Positions 13,501 to 26,750 of a stretch of 64,000 bases of DNA are shown in pieces. Each line of letters opens with the position of its first letter. Position 1 is the stretch's first letter. The notes under the pieces were generated by a model. The model saw only the letters and a program-made list of their open reading frames with translations, did no database searches and was not told the DNA's origin. The DNA comes from Paramecium sonneborni (lineage: Eukaryota > Ciliophora > Oligohymenophorea > Peniculida > Parameciidae), in assembly GCA_905182985.1 (NCBI GenBank), contig CAJJDN010000064.1, positions 189,895 to 253,894 on the forward strand, in the 5' to 3' direction. The translations under genes and the position numbers were made by a program.

Positions 13501-15741
13501 ATCACAAGGAGTTAAACAATCATTTTTATAAATACATCTACCTATTTTAGTATCATAATAATAATTATCACCATCCTCACATTTAAATGATAATCTTGAA
13601 TATTTTAGATATGTTGTATCAGTAGGAGCATAGAATTTATTAATTAGAGCAATTTCAATTTAAGAACGATCTCTACAACCAATAGTATATTCTGGACATT
13701 CTATACAATCAGAATCATCAATTGAAGAACTAAGAGATGATCCAACTTTACTTATATCACATTTATTGCAATATCCTTTTGTACCTCTGGCTTAGAATTC
13801 TGTACAAAAAGGTCCTCCTTTTTCACAATATCTAAGATCTTCATTTAAAAAAGGTCCTTTTTAAATATCTCCAGGTGTACATTCATAACAATAAGGACCT
13901 AATACTTTTTTATCCTCATCAAAATCATAGTCAAAATATTCAGAATGATGAACAGATTGTAATGATAAACTATAACATCTTTTACAATATCCATTTTCTG
14001 CACATTTTTGACATTTACCTGTAGACATATCAACAAAGAAACCATCTAAACATCTTAAACACCGCTTTTTCAATTCATTTAAAACACAAGATTAACATAA
14101 ATAATCTTGCATTAAAGAAGAACAATCCATTCTGCATTCCCAATTTCCTGAATTATCATTTTTATATAGAGTATATCCAATATCACATTATAAACACTAT
14201 TATTTCAAAAGAGTTTCTTTTTTATATGTTAAACAACCTTAATTTGGTTTATTTATTGTATCAAATATAGTACATAATTTTTAATCATCAGATAAAAAAT
14301 ATCCATCTTCACATAACATACATTTTTCTAATGATTATTCTATTAATAATTATTATATGTATAATACCTTCTTTATCTAGAGGATCAAAATCATTTGTTA
14401 AAGTTGAGAATGAAGTTTCACTACCAACACTCGGATCACCAACTTTTGCACATAATTTACAATTTGCAATTGAACAATCTGTACATCCTGTTCCTATAGC
14501 ATAAAATGTCTAACTAAATTTATCACATTCTCTACATCTCAAAATATATTGAGATTCTATTGATTCTATTTCTGCTGTTGTTGGTTCTGGACTATCAGGT
14601 TCAACTACTTTTAATTTCTCTCTCGTTGGTCTTATTATTAAAATATTATATACAATGATGAACTAGATTTATATTCACATCTCTTGCAATTTGTACCACA
14701 TCTTATACAAGTTCTTCTATTCAAAGCTGGAACAAATGTACTTTAAGTAGTACTTGTACAAAATTCACATCTTTATGCTATACGAAATTCTTTAAATAAA
14801 TCCTCATAAAACTTCGTTTCGTTTGTTTCATAATTAAGAGTAAGTAAAAGTGCATGATTATTATACTCATCCCATGGTTTCTCATTAAGATTTATTTAAT
14901 CTTTTCCAAAATGACAAGTATCACAACCTGTAAAGCATGCAATACATTAACTATAAGTTTCTATTTCATTAATTTTTGTTCTAGTTGTAAGTAAACTAAA
15001 TCCTTCATTACAAATCAAACAATTCTTCTTTATAGTAATTATTTGCTTTCCTGAATCATCTATAGTTATGTTTTTATTAATTGAACAAGACTTACAATTT
15101 TCTGGACAAGGATCACAACCTCCCAATATATCACTATATTCATATCCATCTGAACATCTAATGTACAAATTATTTAAATCATAAGAAAATTATTTAGATA
15201 CTGGAAGACATGTCTAATTTTGATATTTACAAAAATGTTCACATCCATCACAACTTTAAGTTGTAAACTAAATTTTCATTCTATTTTATTACATCCTAAA
15301 ATCCACTCTTTACTACATAAAATAGTTGTCTTGCTGGTCTCTCTATTTTATGAAATACTGATATTCCTGTTGATTTGGTCTTGTAATCATATGTACAAAG
15401 TCTAGTCTTGTCCCTAAAATATCTATTATTTTTACCATGTTTGACTGTTGTCTAAACAATCACCACAATAGTAATTATTTGCTTCATTAAATTTTATGTA
15501 TGGACTATTATATATTATCTTTTTACCATTCTACACATATTCTTGTTCCTGCCTTCAATTCTAATTCATTATGATCTTGTGGCAGTGAAAATAAAAAATA
15601 TTACCATTTGCACAGTTCGCAATTTCCTTTTACTACATTCAAGCAGTTATTAAATTTTTCATTTGTCTCATATACTTTCGTGCTTATTTCGTAACCAAAA
15701 TCAAACAAGATAGTTAATAGAGTAAATAAAAAAATTTTCAT
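7515..15741 (-). CDS. Giant Cys-rich, beta-helix, multipass surface protein
   Basis: About 2694 residues. It starts with a signal peptide (MKIFLFTLLTILFDFGY). Residues roughly 30-750 are rich in CxxC-type repeats resembling furin-like or growth-factor-receptor modules (CDGCEHFCKYQNQTCLP, CSDGYEYSDILGGCDPCPENC). Residues about 750-1950 form long stretches of short repeats with Asn ladders and phrases such as GGGIF and RGGCLYV. This resembles a right-handed parallel beta-helix (pectin-lyase or polymorphic-outer-membrane type). A second Cys cluster follows, then several hydrophobic helices (residues about 2230-2560) and a cytosolic tail ending MSNYDIPRQQ. Six introns of 22-28 nt were resolved; the one at 14631-14653 ends AAG. 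Subtracting them gives exactly 2695 codons. Related giant proteins are common in Paramecium. The function is unknown; a surface or adhesive role is inference. Confidence 0.8.
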
Positions 15742-16120
15742 ATTTAATTATCATAATCTAAATCAAAAAAGAAATTTAAATACGTTTTTTTATATAAGCA
15801 ATCTAGAATTATATATCTACTCCTTTTTACATTCAACAACATTGTGAAACTCAAGATTTTTTCAAAAATTAATTAAGATTATTATCAATATTTACAAATA
15901 AATCATTATCTAATACCATAATAAACTATTTTACAATTTTTTTACCTATTTTCATTTAATATACTGTTTATCAAAAAACTAAAATCAAAGATTACATAAA
16001 ATAGTTTATAATCTTATGATACTAAAAATATATTTTCAAAAATATTATAATTCTGTTTCAATATTGATGGTAAAATGAATTAATATTAATTAATTAAATT
16101 ACTTAAATTACAAAAATTAC
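15742..16120. other. Non-coding spacer
   Basis: AT-rich, no persistent open frame on either strand and no RNA gene recognised. It should hold the start region of the giant surface-protein gene and the 3' end of the next minus-strand gene. Confidence 0.5.
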
Positions 16121-18943
16121 TCAAATTTTCCATTTTATTAATCTATCTTCAATTATTGAAATTGTTCTACTATTTAAGAGACGCTCACTAAATAAATAAA
16201 TCAAAGTTGGTTCATAAAAAGAATCATACGCCTTAAAAACCATTAATTCTAACTTTTTTCCTATACCTTCATTTGGAAATAATTTATTCATTACATCATA
16301 GCAGACAACTAAATCATCTTAAAATAAATAATTTGTGCTAGGATCAATATGAGAAAAATTGAATTTTAATTATTCTTTTAAAAAATCATTCTTTTAAACA
16401 TTAACAATCAAACAGGCAAGCTTTAATTATTATAATGCACTCAAGGATGGTTTTTCAAGTTCCTTTTTTAAATCTTAAATATTAACTAATAACTTCACTC
16501 CTTAAACATATGCATCTATAGCTATATTTAAATTATCTTAGAATGTTTAAAAATCATTAACAAAGTCAGATAAATTTTTACAAACAAAAGGATAAAATTA
16601 ATTATAATTCATCATGAAAGGTTTAGTTTAGGTTATAAAATTCCCTTTATTAAAATATATATTTTCAATGATTTAATTAACAAATTAGCATTCTTCATCC
16701 TCTTAAGGTGTTAGTTCTATTGTCAAAGTTGGATAAATTCGTTTTAATATAATAGCTAATTTGATAATACTAACTTTATCCTTGACATCTTTAAAATTAC
16801 TTTTCAAAACATTTTATACTTTTTAATAAGCTTTATATAAGATTCCTGGATGTAATTGATGTTATTAAACAAGTTCTGATATCAATTTATGAATTTGATG
16901 AAAATCTGAATTCATAATCTAATCTTTGACTATTTTAATTAATTTTTCAAATGTATCAATATTAAAATCAGTAACTCTCCAACCCATCAGTAATTCATAT
17001 GCTTATTCGATACTTGGTATTTCATTTGTTTCTTAGAGTTTTTTTAAAAGTTCAATTTTTATTTTTTTCGATTTATAATAATTCATATTGAGGCATTTAA
17101 AGTTAGCTAGGATTATATCATCAATTGTTTAAATAGATTTAGGTAGATGACCTTTTTAATTTAAATAGACATCAATATAATTATTTTAACCTTGTATTTC
17201 ATTAATTTAATTAAAATCTTTTAGTTTATCTCTTAATTGATCACATGATGATAATAAATTAGAAATTTGAGATGGTGAAAATTTGGGTATATTTTCTTTA
17301 AGTTTCATGATAATTTCATCATCAAAAGGGGCTAAGATATTATAAATCAATAACCATTTATGTAATTACTCAAAATCCACTTTTGCTGTAAATTCTGCTT
17401 CAATTTAAAATTTTATGTATGGAGCAATAAATTAAAAATTAAGGCCTATTTACTCACAAATGTTTTTATTATTTTATAGATATTAAGCATATTTGTAAAT
17501 GAATTCTATTACAGATTCATCATTAGAATTTTTAATAATTGCTTTAATCACTTGCTAAATTAAATTATGAGGATAAATTTGCAGATTATCTGGTTATAAA
17601 TATTTTAAGTAATCTATTTTAAATTTATGAATAAAATCAACTAAAATTTCACAAGTTCTTTAATTTAATTAGAACTAATTACTTTAATTTAATAATCTAA
17701 TAATGGCTCTTAAATGTTTTTCTTAAATATTCATTGTAGTTAGATATTTTTCACAAAAACCTTAAGGAATATTAAGTTTAAATAAATTAACAACAGAAAG
17801 TGATTCTAGAATGACAGATTTCTCTAACCATTCTTCTAAACATTTTTTTAAATCAATAAGTTCATCGTTCATAATATATTATGGAATTTCATCAAAAAAT
17901 GTTTCATTTTCAATACAAAGTTCTCTTAATGAAAAATAAACAGATCTTATAATATTTTCTAAAGTTTTTTCATTAAAATTGGTTTCTTTAGACATTTGCA
18001 TAACTCTTTTAAGTAAAAGCATATAAATTTTATAATCTTTAAAAGCTTGATTTTTTTGTGAAACTAGAATAAAATTCTTTAAAATTCTAAAATCGAATTA
18101 ATAATTTCCTTCTTAATCTAGAATTCGTTCAATATAAACTTTTTATATTAAATCAAGAAACAATGGGGATGGTTTAAATTTATTGAGTAAAAAAAAAAGT
18201 TGAGCAAGGTAGTATATATGCCATTAATTAATTCCTTAATAAATTTGAGAGACAAGGTAATTCATTTAATGATCATCTAATTCTGAGTATTAAAGGACTT
18301 ATAATAATATTTCAGGATGACATGTAGCATTAGGATAGTTTGTTATAGATGTATCATATTAGGATAAGAATAATAAGGCATATGCTTTAAGTGAATTATT
18401 ATCACTATTCAAATATTCTCTTAATTAATCAATTTTATCAGATTTTAATTATGGTAATTTCTTCTTATTGATACAATACTCCATTATTTAGATTAAAATT
18501 GTGTTGAATTAATGCTTTTATCTCTTGAATACATTAAAAACTTCTTTATCATTCACAATCAAACCAGAATAGAATTAAATGAGTAGAATAAATTAATATT
18601 CATTATGAATTGGTTATTATAATAACCATTCAATATACTCTTTAAAATTAGGTTTTTGGAATTGCATTTCTAAAAATTTAATCATGTTTTCAAATAAGAT
18701 ATCATCTGTGTTTTAATTTGTTTCTATTTCTTGTTTAAGTCTATTAAGAATTATAGAGCTATCAGAAAACTTCATTGGCATCATTTGATCATAAATTTTT
18801 TCATTTAAAAATGCTTACATAATTGAATTAAGTTGAGGTAGTGTTTAACATTATTCAACATTAGTTTATAATGTAAATAAACGTTCTTTGAATAGTTTGT
18901 ACTTAGATTTGAAAGAGCTGAATAGAAATTTTAATTTAAGCAT
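16121..18943 (-). CDS. Hypothetical 940-residue helical protein
   Basis: One uninterrupted frame of 941 codons without introns. The sequence is mostly alternating hydrophobic and charged helices in repeats of about 35-40 residues (for example IEQAYELLMGWRVTDFNID and HKLISELVQQHQLHPGIL). This recalls helical-repeat organellar RNA-binding proteins such as the FASTK/RAP class, but I see no conserved RAP signature, so no function is assigned. The ATG at 18943 lies 30 bp after the stop of the TBC gene. An in-frame ATG at 18976 overlaps that stop as ATGA. I chose 18943 because the other start would leave no space for a leader. Confidence 0.7.
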
Positions 18944-18972
18944 TTTTTTATGACAATTATTAATAGATATAA

Positions 18973-20045
18973 TCATTTCTTTTAGGTAGCAGCAAATTGA
19001 TCATAATATTTGCGAAGATCTTTTTTCGAAAAGATAAAATCCTTCATGGCAATTTTAATGAATTTATCTGAGTCAAAATTATTAAAGAATTTCTAATCTT
19101 TCAGAATAGCAATAATTTATTCCATAGTTTTTGCCTATAAATATCATTTTAATGTAAATTACATTCAAAATTTCTTCTTTTCTAATTTTAAGTATAGCTA
19201 AAGAAGCTCTAAAAGTAGTTTTATGATGTTCATACCAAAATATATCTGTTACTCTTAGAAATATTTACATAGGAAGAATTGAACTAAAGAGTGTAATAAA
19301 CCTAAGAATATAATCAAAATGATTACCATTCAGCTGCATAATAAAAGGGAACAATATTAAATTTAGTAAATTTAGCATGTATATCAGGTAGAAATTATTT
19401 AACCAAAATATCTAAAGCATGAAAATATTTCAATGTATTTGTAGGATTAATGTATGTATCAAGACAACCATATTTAGTAAGTAAACTATATAGATGCCAA
19501 TAGACTAATTCATCATTCATCAATAATAAAAAAGAACCAGCTAAATAATTTAATCCTTGACAATATCCCATATCTTAAAATGTAAGACTAATTGCTCTTA
19601 ATACTGTGAAGAGTGATTGACTAGTTATAGTATCCATTTTAATTAAATCATTAGACTAAAATGTACGCATAACATCTAAAGTGATTTAACTATCATGTGG
19701 TGATATTTCTTCAGATTCTATAAGTTCCTTATAGGTTCTCTTTATGTTTATATTTCAATAATTTACTTTTGCTTATATTTTCATTTGATCTATTTCAGCT
19801 AGACAAGGCCAAATAAGCATTCTTATACCTTCTGGTATACCTTTTCTTAAACGAGATTTAAGTTTATCATCATTATTACTCATTAATTAAGGAATCTTTG
19901 GAATCATTTTTCTCCATTTTTCAATTCTTGCATTTGTCTTTAACATTTCTTCTTTAGTTGGAGTTTGATTGTTATGCTTTGGAAACCCATATGGGTCTCT
20001 ATTTTCTTAATTCATTAATAATAATAATTAGTCAAATTTTATCAT
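18973..20045 (-). CDS. TBC-domain Rab GTPase-activating protein
   Basis: About 330 residues. TBC proteins switch off Rab GTPases on vesicles. The N-terminal part has RKGIPEGIRMLIWPCLA, the typical TBC opening. Both catalytic fingers are present: the arginine finger in ITLDVMRTF (I-x-x-D-x-x-R) and the glutamine finger in YCQGLNYLA. FYYAAEW then FITLFS corresponds to the later TBC helices. Three introns: 19740-19766 (27 nt, ending AAAG), one of 25 nt splitting the EW/F motif, and one of 28 nt. After subtraction the CDS is 331 codons. The gene is compact, hardly larger than the domain. The target Rab cannot be inferred. Confidence 0.9.
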
Positions 20046-20110
20046 AATAGGAGGGGTTGTTAATGAAAAATATAGAAGAAATATAAATATATATATATTA
20101 TTGTATTTTA

Positions 20111-23100
20111 TCAAACGTCACAAATTTTCGGTGATGGGAAATAGTTTTGAGAAGTTTTTTATGGAATTTCAGGATACCACTTATTTAAACTAGCTGTCCA
20201 CCTATTTTTTAATTAAATTATTTTATTACCAAACACCATTTTAAGAAAATAAGGATTCAGGAATTTCAGATTCATTTGAATCAATACATCCTACTAACCA
20301 AGCTAACCATTCAGTTTTTAAGGCTTCAGTAGTTCCCACTATTTCTGATTATTTATCATTTGGTACAACAAATGTAACTGCTGGATCATCTTTATCAGCT
20401 ACATAATATTTAATATGAGCATTAGATGATATCAATTTCTCTTAATAATTTTCTTCATCACCAAAATTTTGTACAAATATCAAATATTTAGTAAGAATTA
20501 AAGCATCAATTTCTATAGCTTAAAAACTATATTCATCCTCAGAAGATTTTCCAAATTTAGCTCCAGTACATTCATTATCTAAATAACCTACTAAACAATT
20601 TGACTTATCTGTTGGGTTAAAAGATAATTAGAGATCCAAATTAATATCAGAATTATACCATTCTAATACTATTCTAATTTATCCAGATTTTAATTTCTTT
20701 GATAATGGCACAATAGTAACTTCATTATCTTAAAATTCATAACAATTTTATGAATAATCTGGATGAGTAACAATTAAATTATATTGTGATCCCTAAACTA
20801 AACGAGTAAATGTAACTTTTCCATTAGAATCAGTTTTAGCAGATCCATAAACTTAAAATGATCCACAACTACCTACCCTTAAATCAACTTTTGCTGATTC
20901 TAAATGATTCCAATTCATAACATCAACAACATAAACATCAGTTTAATAATAATTGATTTAGAATATTGAAGAGAAATCTCCTAATTTACATTCTCCATTT
21001 TAAGCTTTATATCCTTACTCACATACAGCACATTTATTTTCTTTAGTACAAATAACACAATTTGGAATTTTGGTAGTGCATAATTTATATGCTAATTTAC
21101 ATTAACCATTATCAAAAGTAGAAAAGGCATCACAAAAATCTTGATCACATTTTTCTTTATCTTTTGAACATTTCAAACATTAATTTTGAGAATAAGGTTT
21201 AGAACATCCATTTTCTGGTTGACAAGATTTATCAGCTTATAATTGATATTCTGATTAACAACTAATACATTTATTATTTTTATCGCAAAATTTACAAAAT
21301 GGAACATTTGTGCATCCATTCGGTTAACATTTTTTTCTCGCATCCAAATATTCTCCAGTTTTACATTCACCTTAATTTTTAGGTTATTCTTTATTAGTAG
21401 GATTATTAGTAGGATTATTAGTAGGATTATTAGAAGGATTATTAGAAGGATTATTAGTAGTAGTAGTACCACCAGCTTTAGGTTATTCTTTAGAAGTTGA
21501 AGTAGTAGGATTAGTGGAAGTACTTGGAGTAGTAGTAGTTTTAGGTTCACTAGTAGTAGTAGTAGTAGTTGATGGTTTTGTTGTAGATGTTTCAACTTTA
21601 TGGAAATAAGTTTTTGGAGGTGTTGTAGATTAAACATTTGGTATTGTTACATTTGATCTTAATAATATAGTTCCAAAATTAATCTCATTTTCGAATTATA
21701 CAACTTATGATTAAACATAATCATCATAACCTATTGCAGCAACTGTTATTAATCCAGTTGTTGGTTAAAATAGTTAAGTACTATAATCAGCAACATCAAA
21801 TGTTGATATCTATAATTTATATTCACCTTTTGGTGTTGATACATCACAAATTGGTTTATCTAATCCTTCTTGACTCCAACATATTTTGGCCTCTTATAAT
21901 GGATATTAAGTATATATTTTATCATCTCCTTTTTTTATTTCACCAACAACAAATCCACTTACTTTTGATTTCATTTCCTTAAATAATTATACTTATATTT
22001 ATTCACTAACACCTAATTTCCCATTAAATCTACAACCTCTTTCATCATCTTTATCAAATCCTGTTTTACATGTTACACATTTCTCTTCTTTACATTCTTA
22101 ACAATTAGGTATATCACATTAAGGTTAAGTTGCAGCACTTCCTTATCCTTTTGTTGCTTAATCATTACCACCTTTATCAGATGAACTACTTGAGCTTGTT
22201 CCAGTCTTTGCTGGTTCTGTTGTTTTCGCTGGTTCAGTTGTTTTTGCTGGTTCTGTTGTTTTCGCTGGTTGTGTTGTTTTAGCTGGTTCTGTTGTTTTAG
22301 CTGGTTCTGTTGTTTTTGGTGGAGTATCTGAAAAATGAGAAAACATTGAATAATGATATACTTTGCTATTCTTTTCATTTATTGGTATATCCACTATATT
22401 TTAATATAAATTTATTATTAATTCTTTTGAACCTACTTAATAACATACCTATACATCATCCAAATACTATTACACATATTCCTATTTACCAATTATTGCA
22501 AAAAAATCTTATTCATTTCCTACATAATCTGGCCATAAAAACTTAGCAGCTGCCAATGTTTAATATGTTGTTGCTTCTTTTCTCTTAAATTATTAAACTC
22601 CTTTTACCCATAATCCAAATAAGATATCTAAATTATTATTTTATTATAATACTTGTCTCTTTTTTTCCTGTTTCTACTTTATTTAAAGGACAGTTTGTAG
22701 TTGATTTANGGATTATTAGAAGGATTATTAGAAGGATTATTAGTAGTAGTAGTACCACCAGCTTTAGGTTATTCTTTAGAAGTTGAAGTAGTAGGATTAG
22801 TGGAAGTACTTGGAGTAGTAGTAGTTTTAGGTTCACTAGTAGTAGTAGTAGTAGTTGATGGTTTTGTTGTAGATGTTTCAACTTTATGGAAATAAGTTTT
22901 TGGAGGTGTTGTAGATTAAACATTTGGTATTGTTACATTTGATCTTAATAATATAGTTCCAAAATTAATCTCATTTTCGAATTATACAACTTATGATTAA
23001 ACATAATCATCATAACCTATTGCAGCAACTGTTATTAATCCAGTTGTTGGTTAAAATAGTTAAGTACTATAATCAGCAACATCAAATGTTGATATCTATA

Positions 23101-25421
23101 ATTTATATTCACCTTTTGGTGTTGATACATCACAAATTGGTTTATCTAATCCTTCTTGACTCCAACATATTTTGGCCTCTTATAATGGATATTAAGTATA
23201 TATTTTATCATCTCCTTTTTTTATTTCACCAACAACAAATCCACTTACTTTTGATTTCATTTCCTTAAATAATTATACTTATATTTATTCACTAACACCT
23301 AATTTCCCATTAAATCTACAACCTCTTTCATCATCTTTATCAAATCCTGTTTTACATGTTACACATTTCTCTTCTTTACATTCTTAACAATTAGGTATAT
23401 CACATTAAGGTTAAGTTGCAGCACTTCCTTATCCTTTTGTTGCTTAATCATTACCACCTTTATCAGATGAACTACTTGAGCTTGTTCCAGTCTTTGCTGG
23501 TTCTGTTGTTTTCGCTGGTTCAGTTGTTTTTGCTGGTTCTGTTGTTTTCGCTGGTTGTGTTGTTTTAGCTGGTTCTGTTGTTTTAGCTGGTTCTGTTGTT
23601 TTTGGTGGAGTATCTGAAAAATGAGAAAACATTGAATAATGATATACTTTGCTATTCTTTTCATTTATTGGTATATCCACTATATTTTAATATAAATTTA
23701 TTATTAATTCTTTTGAACCTACTTAATAACATACCTATACATCATCCAAATACTATTACACATATTCCTATTTACCAATTATTGCAAAAAAATCTTATTC
23801 ATTTCCTACATAATCTGGCCATAAAAACTTAGCAGCTGCCAATGTTTAATATGTTGTTGCTTCTTTTCTCTTAAATTATTAAACTCCTTTTACCCATAAT
23901 CCAAATAAGATATCTAAATTATTATTTTATTATAATACTTGTCTCTTTTTTTCCTGTTTCTACTTTATTTAAAGGACAGTTTGTAGTTGATTTACATTCA
24001 CTAGTCAATTCTATTCTACTACCAACTAATTATGTTATTGATTGACACATTCTTGTTTAAATCTTTGTAAATTCTTTTGCTTTAACAGCTTTTCCTTATT
24101 AATCAAAATTAACTTCTTTTTTTAATGGAATAGGGGTATAATTATTTACTAACAGAAGAACTCCAAAAACAATTGTACCAATAAATAATAATAGAAATAG
24201 TGTCTCTATATTTCTACCTAGAGTTTTATCTGATCTTGTTCTTCTTGAAAGATGAAATTCAAATAAAATCAATGCAAATAAAAATAATGGAGTTGCTAAT
24301 GATAACATTATTAAAATTAACAAATCTTTTGTGAAAATATTACTTACTGTTTTACAACAATTTAAATTCAAACATCCTAATGGATGATCTGCTGGATCTG
24401 GAGTTTCAACTTCCCATCTCTATACTTAAGCTTCTCTATCACATTAAGTTGAATATATTGAACATTCCCTCTATCCATCTGGACAATTTGATGTTTAAAT
24501 ATCTTTTATATATTTAGAGGCACAAGAATGCTAAGATAAATAAGATTCTGATAAATTATTCATTTTTTATTAACAATTTGCAATATTACTTTCCTATTAA
24601 TCTTAATAGTCTCTAATATATTGAGCTTAAAATCCTAATAGAACTGGTATAATTAGAATTTAAAGAGCTGCCAATATCATTAATAATCCTTTTATTTTCC
24701 AAGTGTTTGAAATAATTGCTAATAAAATTAATGCCAAAATTATTAAATTTAAAATTGCACTTATTGAATAGATACCCATTCCTTTTAATAAATAAACTGA
24801 TCCCCAACAAGTCAAAGATACAGCAATACAGAGAAGGTATATGTTGAATCGACTAGTTATTGAAGATATTGTCATTTGATAAAAGTTATGAATTGTATAT
24901 GTTAATCCAACTACAATTAAAATTGAAAAAATCAATATAATTGGTTTCATAACTGATACAACTTTATCAAATTTCTAATAATCGTTTCCTATCTTCTCAG
25001 ATTAGTACAACCCTTTTACATATTCACTCGATAATATTATTAAGATAAAAAAAACGAACTCTGCTATTGCCATAAGAATAGTCAAAAAGAATAATAATCT
25101 TCATATATAATTGTATTACCTCCCGTTAAAGTTATCTGTCAATTCTCCCCATTCGTCTTCGGTTGTTCTAAGATAGTTTTATTGTTAGTGATTCCAAACA
25201 AGAGTCCCTATGCATATCAATACTATCAGCACATTTATGATAGCATAACTAAGACTAATGTAATTTAACACAAATCCATTGATAACAAACAACATTACAG
25301 CATCTCCAAGTGCCAACAATAATACAATAATAGAAACATATTGTTGTATTGTTGTCAATGTCAACTTTTCACTACGATTGAATTCACTCTAAGAAATGAA
25401 TTACCGACTTTCAAATTCCAT
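20111..25421 (-). CDS. Large multipass membrane protein with Thr/Pro repeats, split by an artefactual duplication
   Basis: Begins MEFESRQFISQSEFN, followed by about seven predicted membrane helices in the first 450 residues, with a Cys-containing loop. Next come a TTEPAK-type hexapeptide repeat (KTTEPAKTTEPAKT), a Cys-rich segment (CDIPNCQECKEEKCVTCKTG), a second Thr/Pro plus NNPT tract, more Cys modules, and a C-terminal region with SGQIRIVLEWYNSDINLDL. That last motif resembles DUF2135/YfaP-like beta domains, a weak match. A region near VYVVDVMNWNHLESAKVDLR looks like a carboxypeptidase-regulatory-like beta domain. Introns: 25099-25119 (21 nt, ending AAG), 25 nt and 28 nt. Collapsing the 1286-bp duplication and removing introns gives exactly 1317 codons; without collapsing, the frame breaks. 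Function unknown. Confidence 0.75.
21424..22708. repeat. Copy 1 of a 1285-bp exact duplication separated by a single N
   Basis: Repeated at 22710-23994 with an offset of 1286. The join is one N at 22709. It begins inside the low-complexity NNPT-coding repeat, a plausible place for an assembly break. The offset is not a multiple of three and would destroy the host reading frame, so this is almost certainly an unmerged overlap. Confidence 0.9.
22200..22320 (-). repeat. Tandem 18-bp repeats encoding TTEPAK units
   Basis: Six consecutive copies of an 18-bp unit coding for KTTEPA or KTTQPA. They form a Thr/Pro-rich stalk likely to be extended and possibly O-glycosylated (inference). The same array reappears in the duplicate block at 23486-23606. 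Confidence 0.85.
22710..23994. repeat. Copy 2 of the 1285-bp exact duplication
   Basis: Identical to 21424-22708 as far as I can read. It carries the same stretch of the membrane-protein gene, including the TTEPAK repeat array at about 23486-23606. Confidence 0.9.
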
Positions 25422-25550
25422 TTTTATTTTTTTATTTTTATTAATAACTGTATAGTATTTAAATCAAATTTTAGGTAATTTCAATTATGAATTATTGTTT
25501 ATGTAAGGACGACTAGAATTGCTACCTAGATCTGATGTTTTATTAAATTT

Positions 25551-26750
25551 TCAGATAATAAATTCATTCTTTATTAAAACCACGATTTCTATTTTGGGAT
25601 TAATTAAACTCTAAAGATTAATAAACTCCTTTGATTTTATATTTTATTTTAATTCACTTATTTCAGAAAGAATTGATTATTTCTTTTATGGTTTAAGTAT
25701 GGAAATAAACAAAATCGATATTATATCCATAATGATCTCATCAATATTTTCTATATTTATATCCTTATTAACCTGACTCATTCCAACAATCTATTCACTT
25801 GAATTTTCAACTGTCTATTATTTAATTTGTGACTCATATAAACTCTACTTCGATAATTCCTTTATTTCTCGAACTTTCTGTTTATTAATTTTTTAAAAGC
25901 TTTCTTAAAAACTAAGCTCTCATATTATCTATCAATTCATTCTATTCTGTAATAAATTTTTTAAATTCATTTTCAGCCATAATATTTTCATCTTTCTTAT
26001 CTTAATGATTTATTTTATTTTCAATCTCTTCTTCCTCATCCTAAAGTCTTGAATTGAAAAATTTTCATTCTAATTTTTGATCTTGAGAATACTTATTTAA
26101 TTTTTAGTTCTAATTCTCCTTTTGGATCAGTAAATAATTTATCACAAATTTGATTAATACTTACATCCAAAATCTTTAAATTTTTAGCATTGCTAAATGA
26201 ACCTTTTAATGTTGATATTTTATTATTTCTTCTAATATTCAATTCTTCCAACTTAATAACAACAAGTTCTTAATTAAATATTGAAAACTAAAAAATCTAT
26301 TTTATCTATTAAGTTTCCTAAATTCAAATATTTTAAGTCTTTTAAATTATTAAGAAAATGAATCTATAATAATAAAAAATTCGATACTTTATATAATTTA
26401 TTGTTTTCTAAATTCAAATGCTAAATTTATCTACTTCCAAATATTAGATCTGTTATTCTGTTATAAAATAGATCTTATTTAATAAATTTTTGTAATTGAA
26501 TTTAATAAACTCCTTCTAATTCACTATTTGAAAATCTTCAATTATCAAGAATGGTATAATCTATATTATCGATCAAAGAATTAGAATTTTAATACTGTTT
26601 TTAACTAATTATGATATAATTCCAAATTCTGAACCAATTTATATGATCTTTTATGCATCAATTAATTTCCATAATACCTTAATTAAAATTTAATAATTTA
26701 CCTAAAATGTTTAATCTGAGAGATTTCCCTCCATCTTACAATTTGGCCAT
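25551..26750 (-). pseudogene. Degraded leucine-rich-repeat plus coiled-coil gene
   Basis: Starts MAKLQDGGKSLRLNILGKLL. LRR-like segments follow (IQHLNLENNKLYKV, LKDLKYLNLGNL, LEELNIRRNNKISTL, NLKILDVSINQI), then a Glu/Gln-rich coiled segment (DEEEEIENKINHQDKKDENI). A candidate 30-nt intron ending AAAG is near 26670. The frame contains a TGA where Trp would fit (LDN-stop-RFSNSELEG), and at least two frame changes that short introns do not easily explain. It ends near the TGA at 25551. Either an eroding pseudogene or a gene with sequence errors. A neighbouring LRR gene lies in divergent orientation. Confidence 0.45.

Noticed and set aside
21707..23268. True tandem duplication of a gene module
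   Set aside because: Copies appear identical, abut an N, and break the host frame by 1286 bp.
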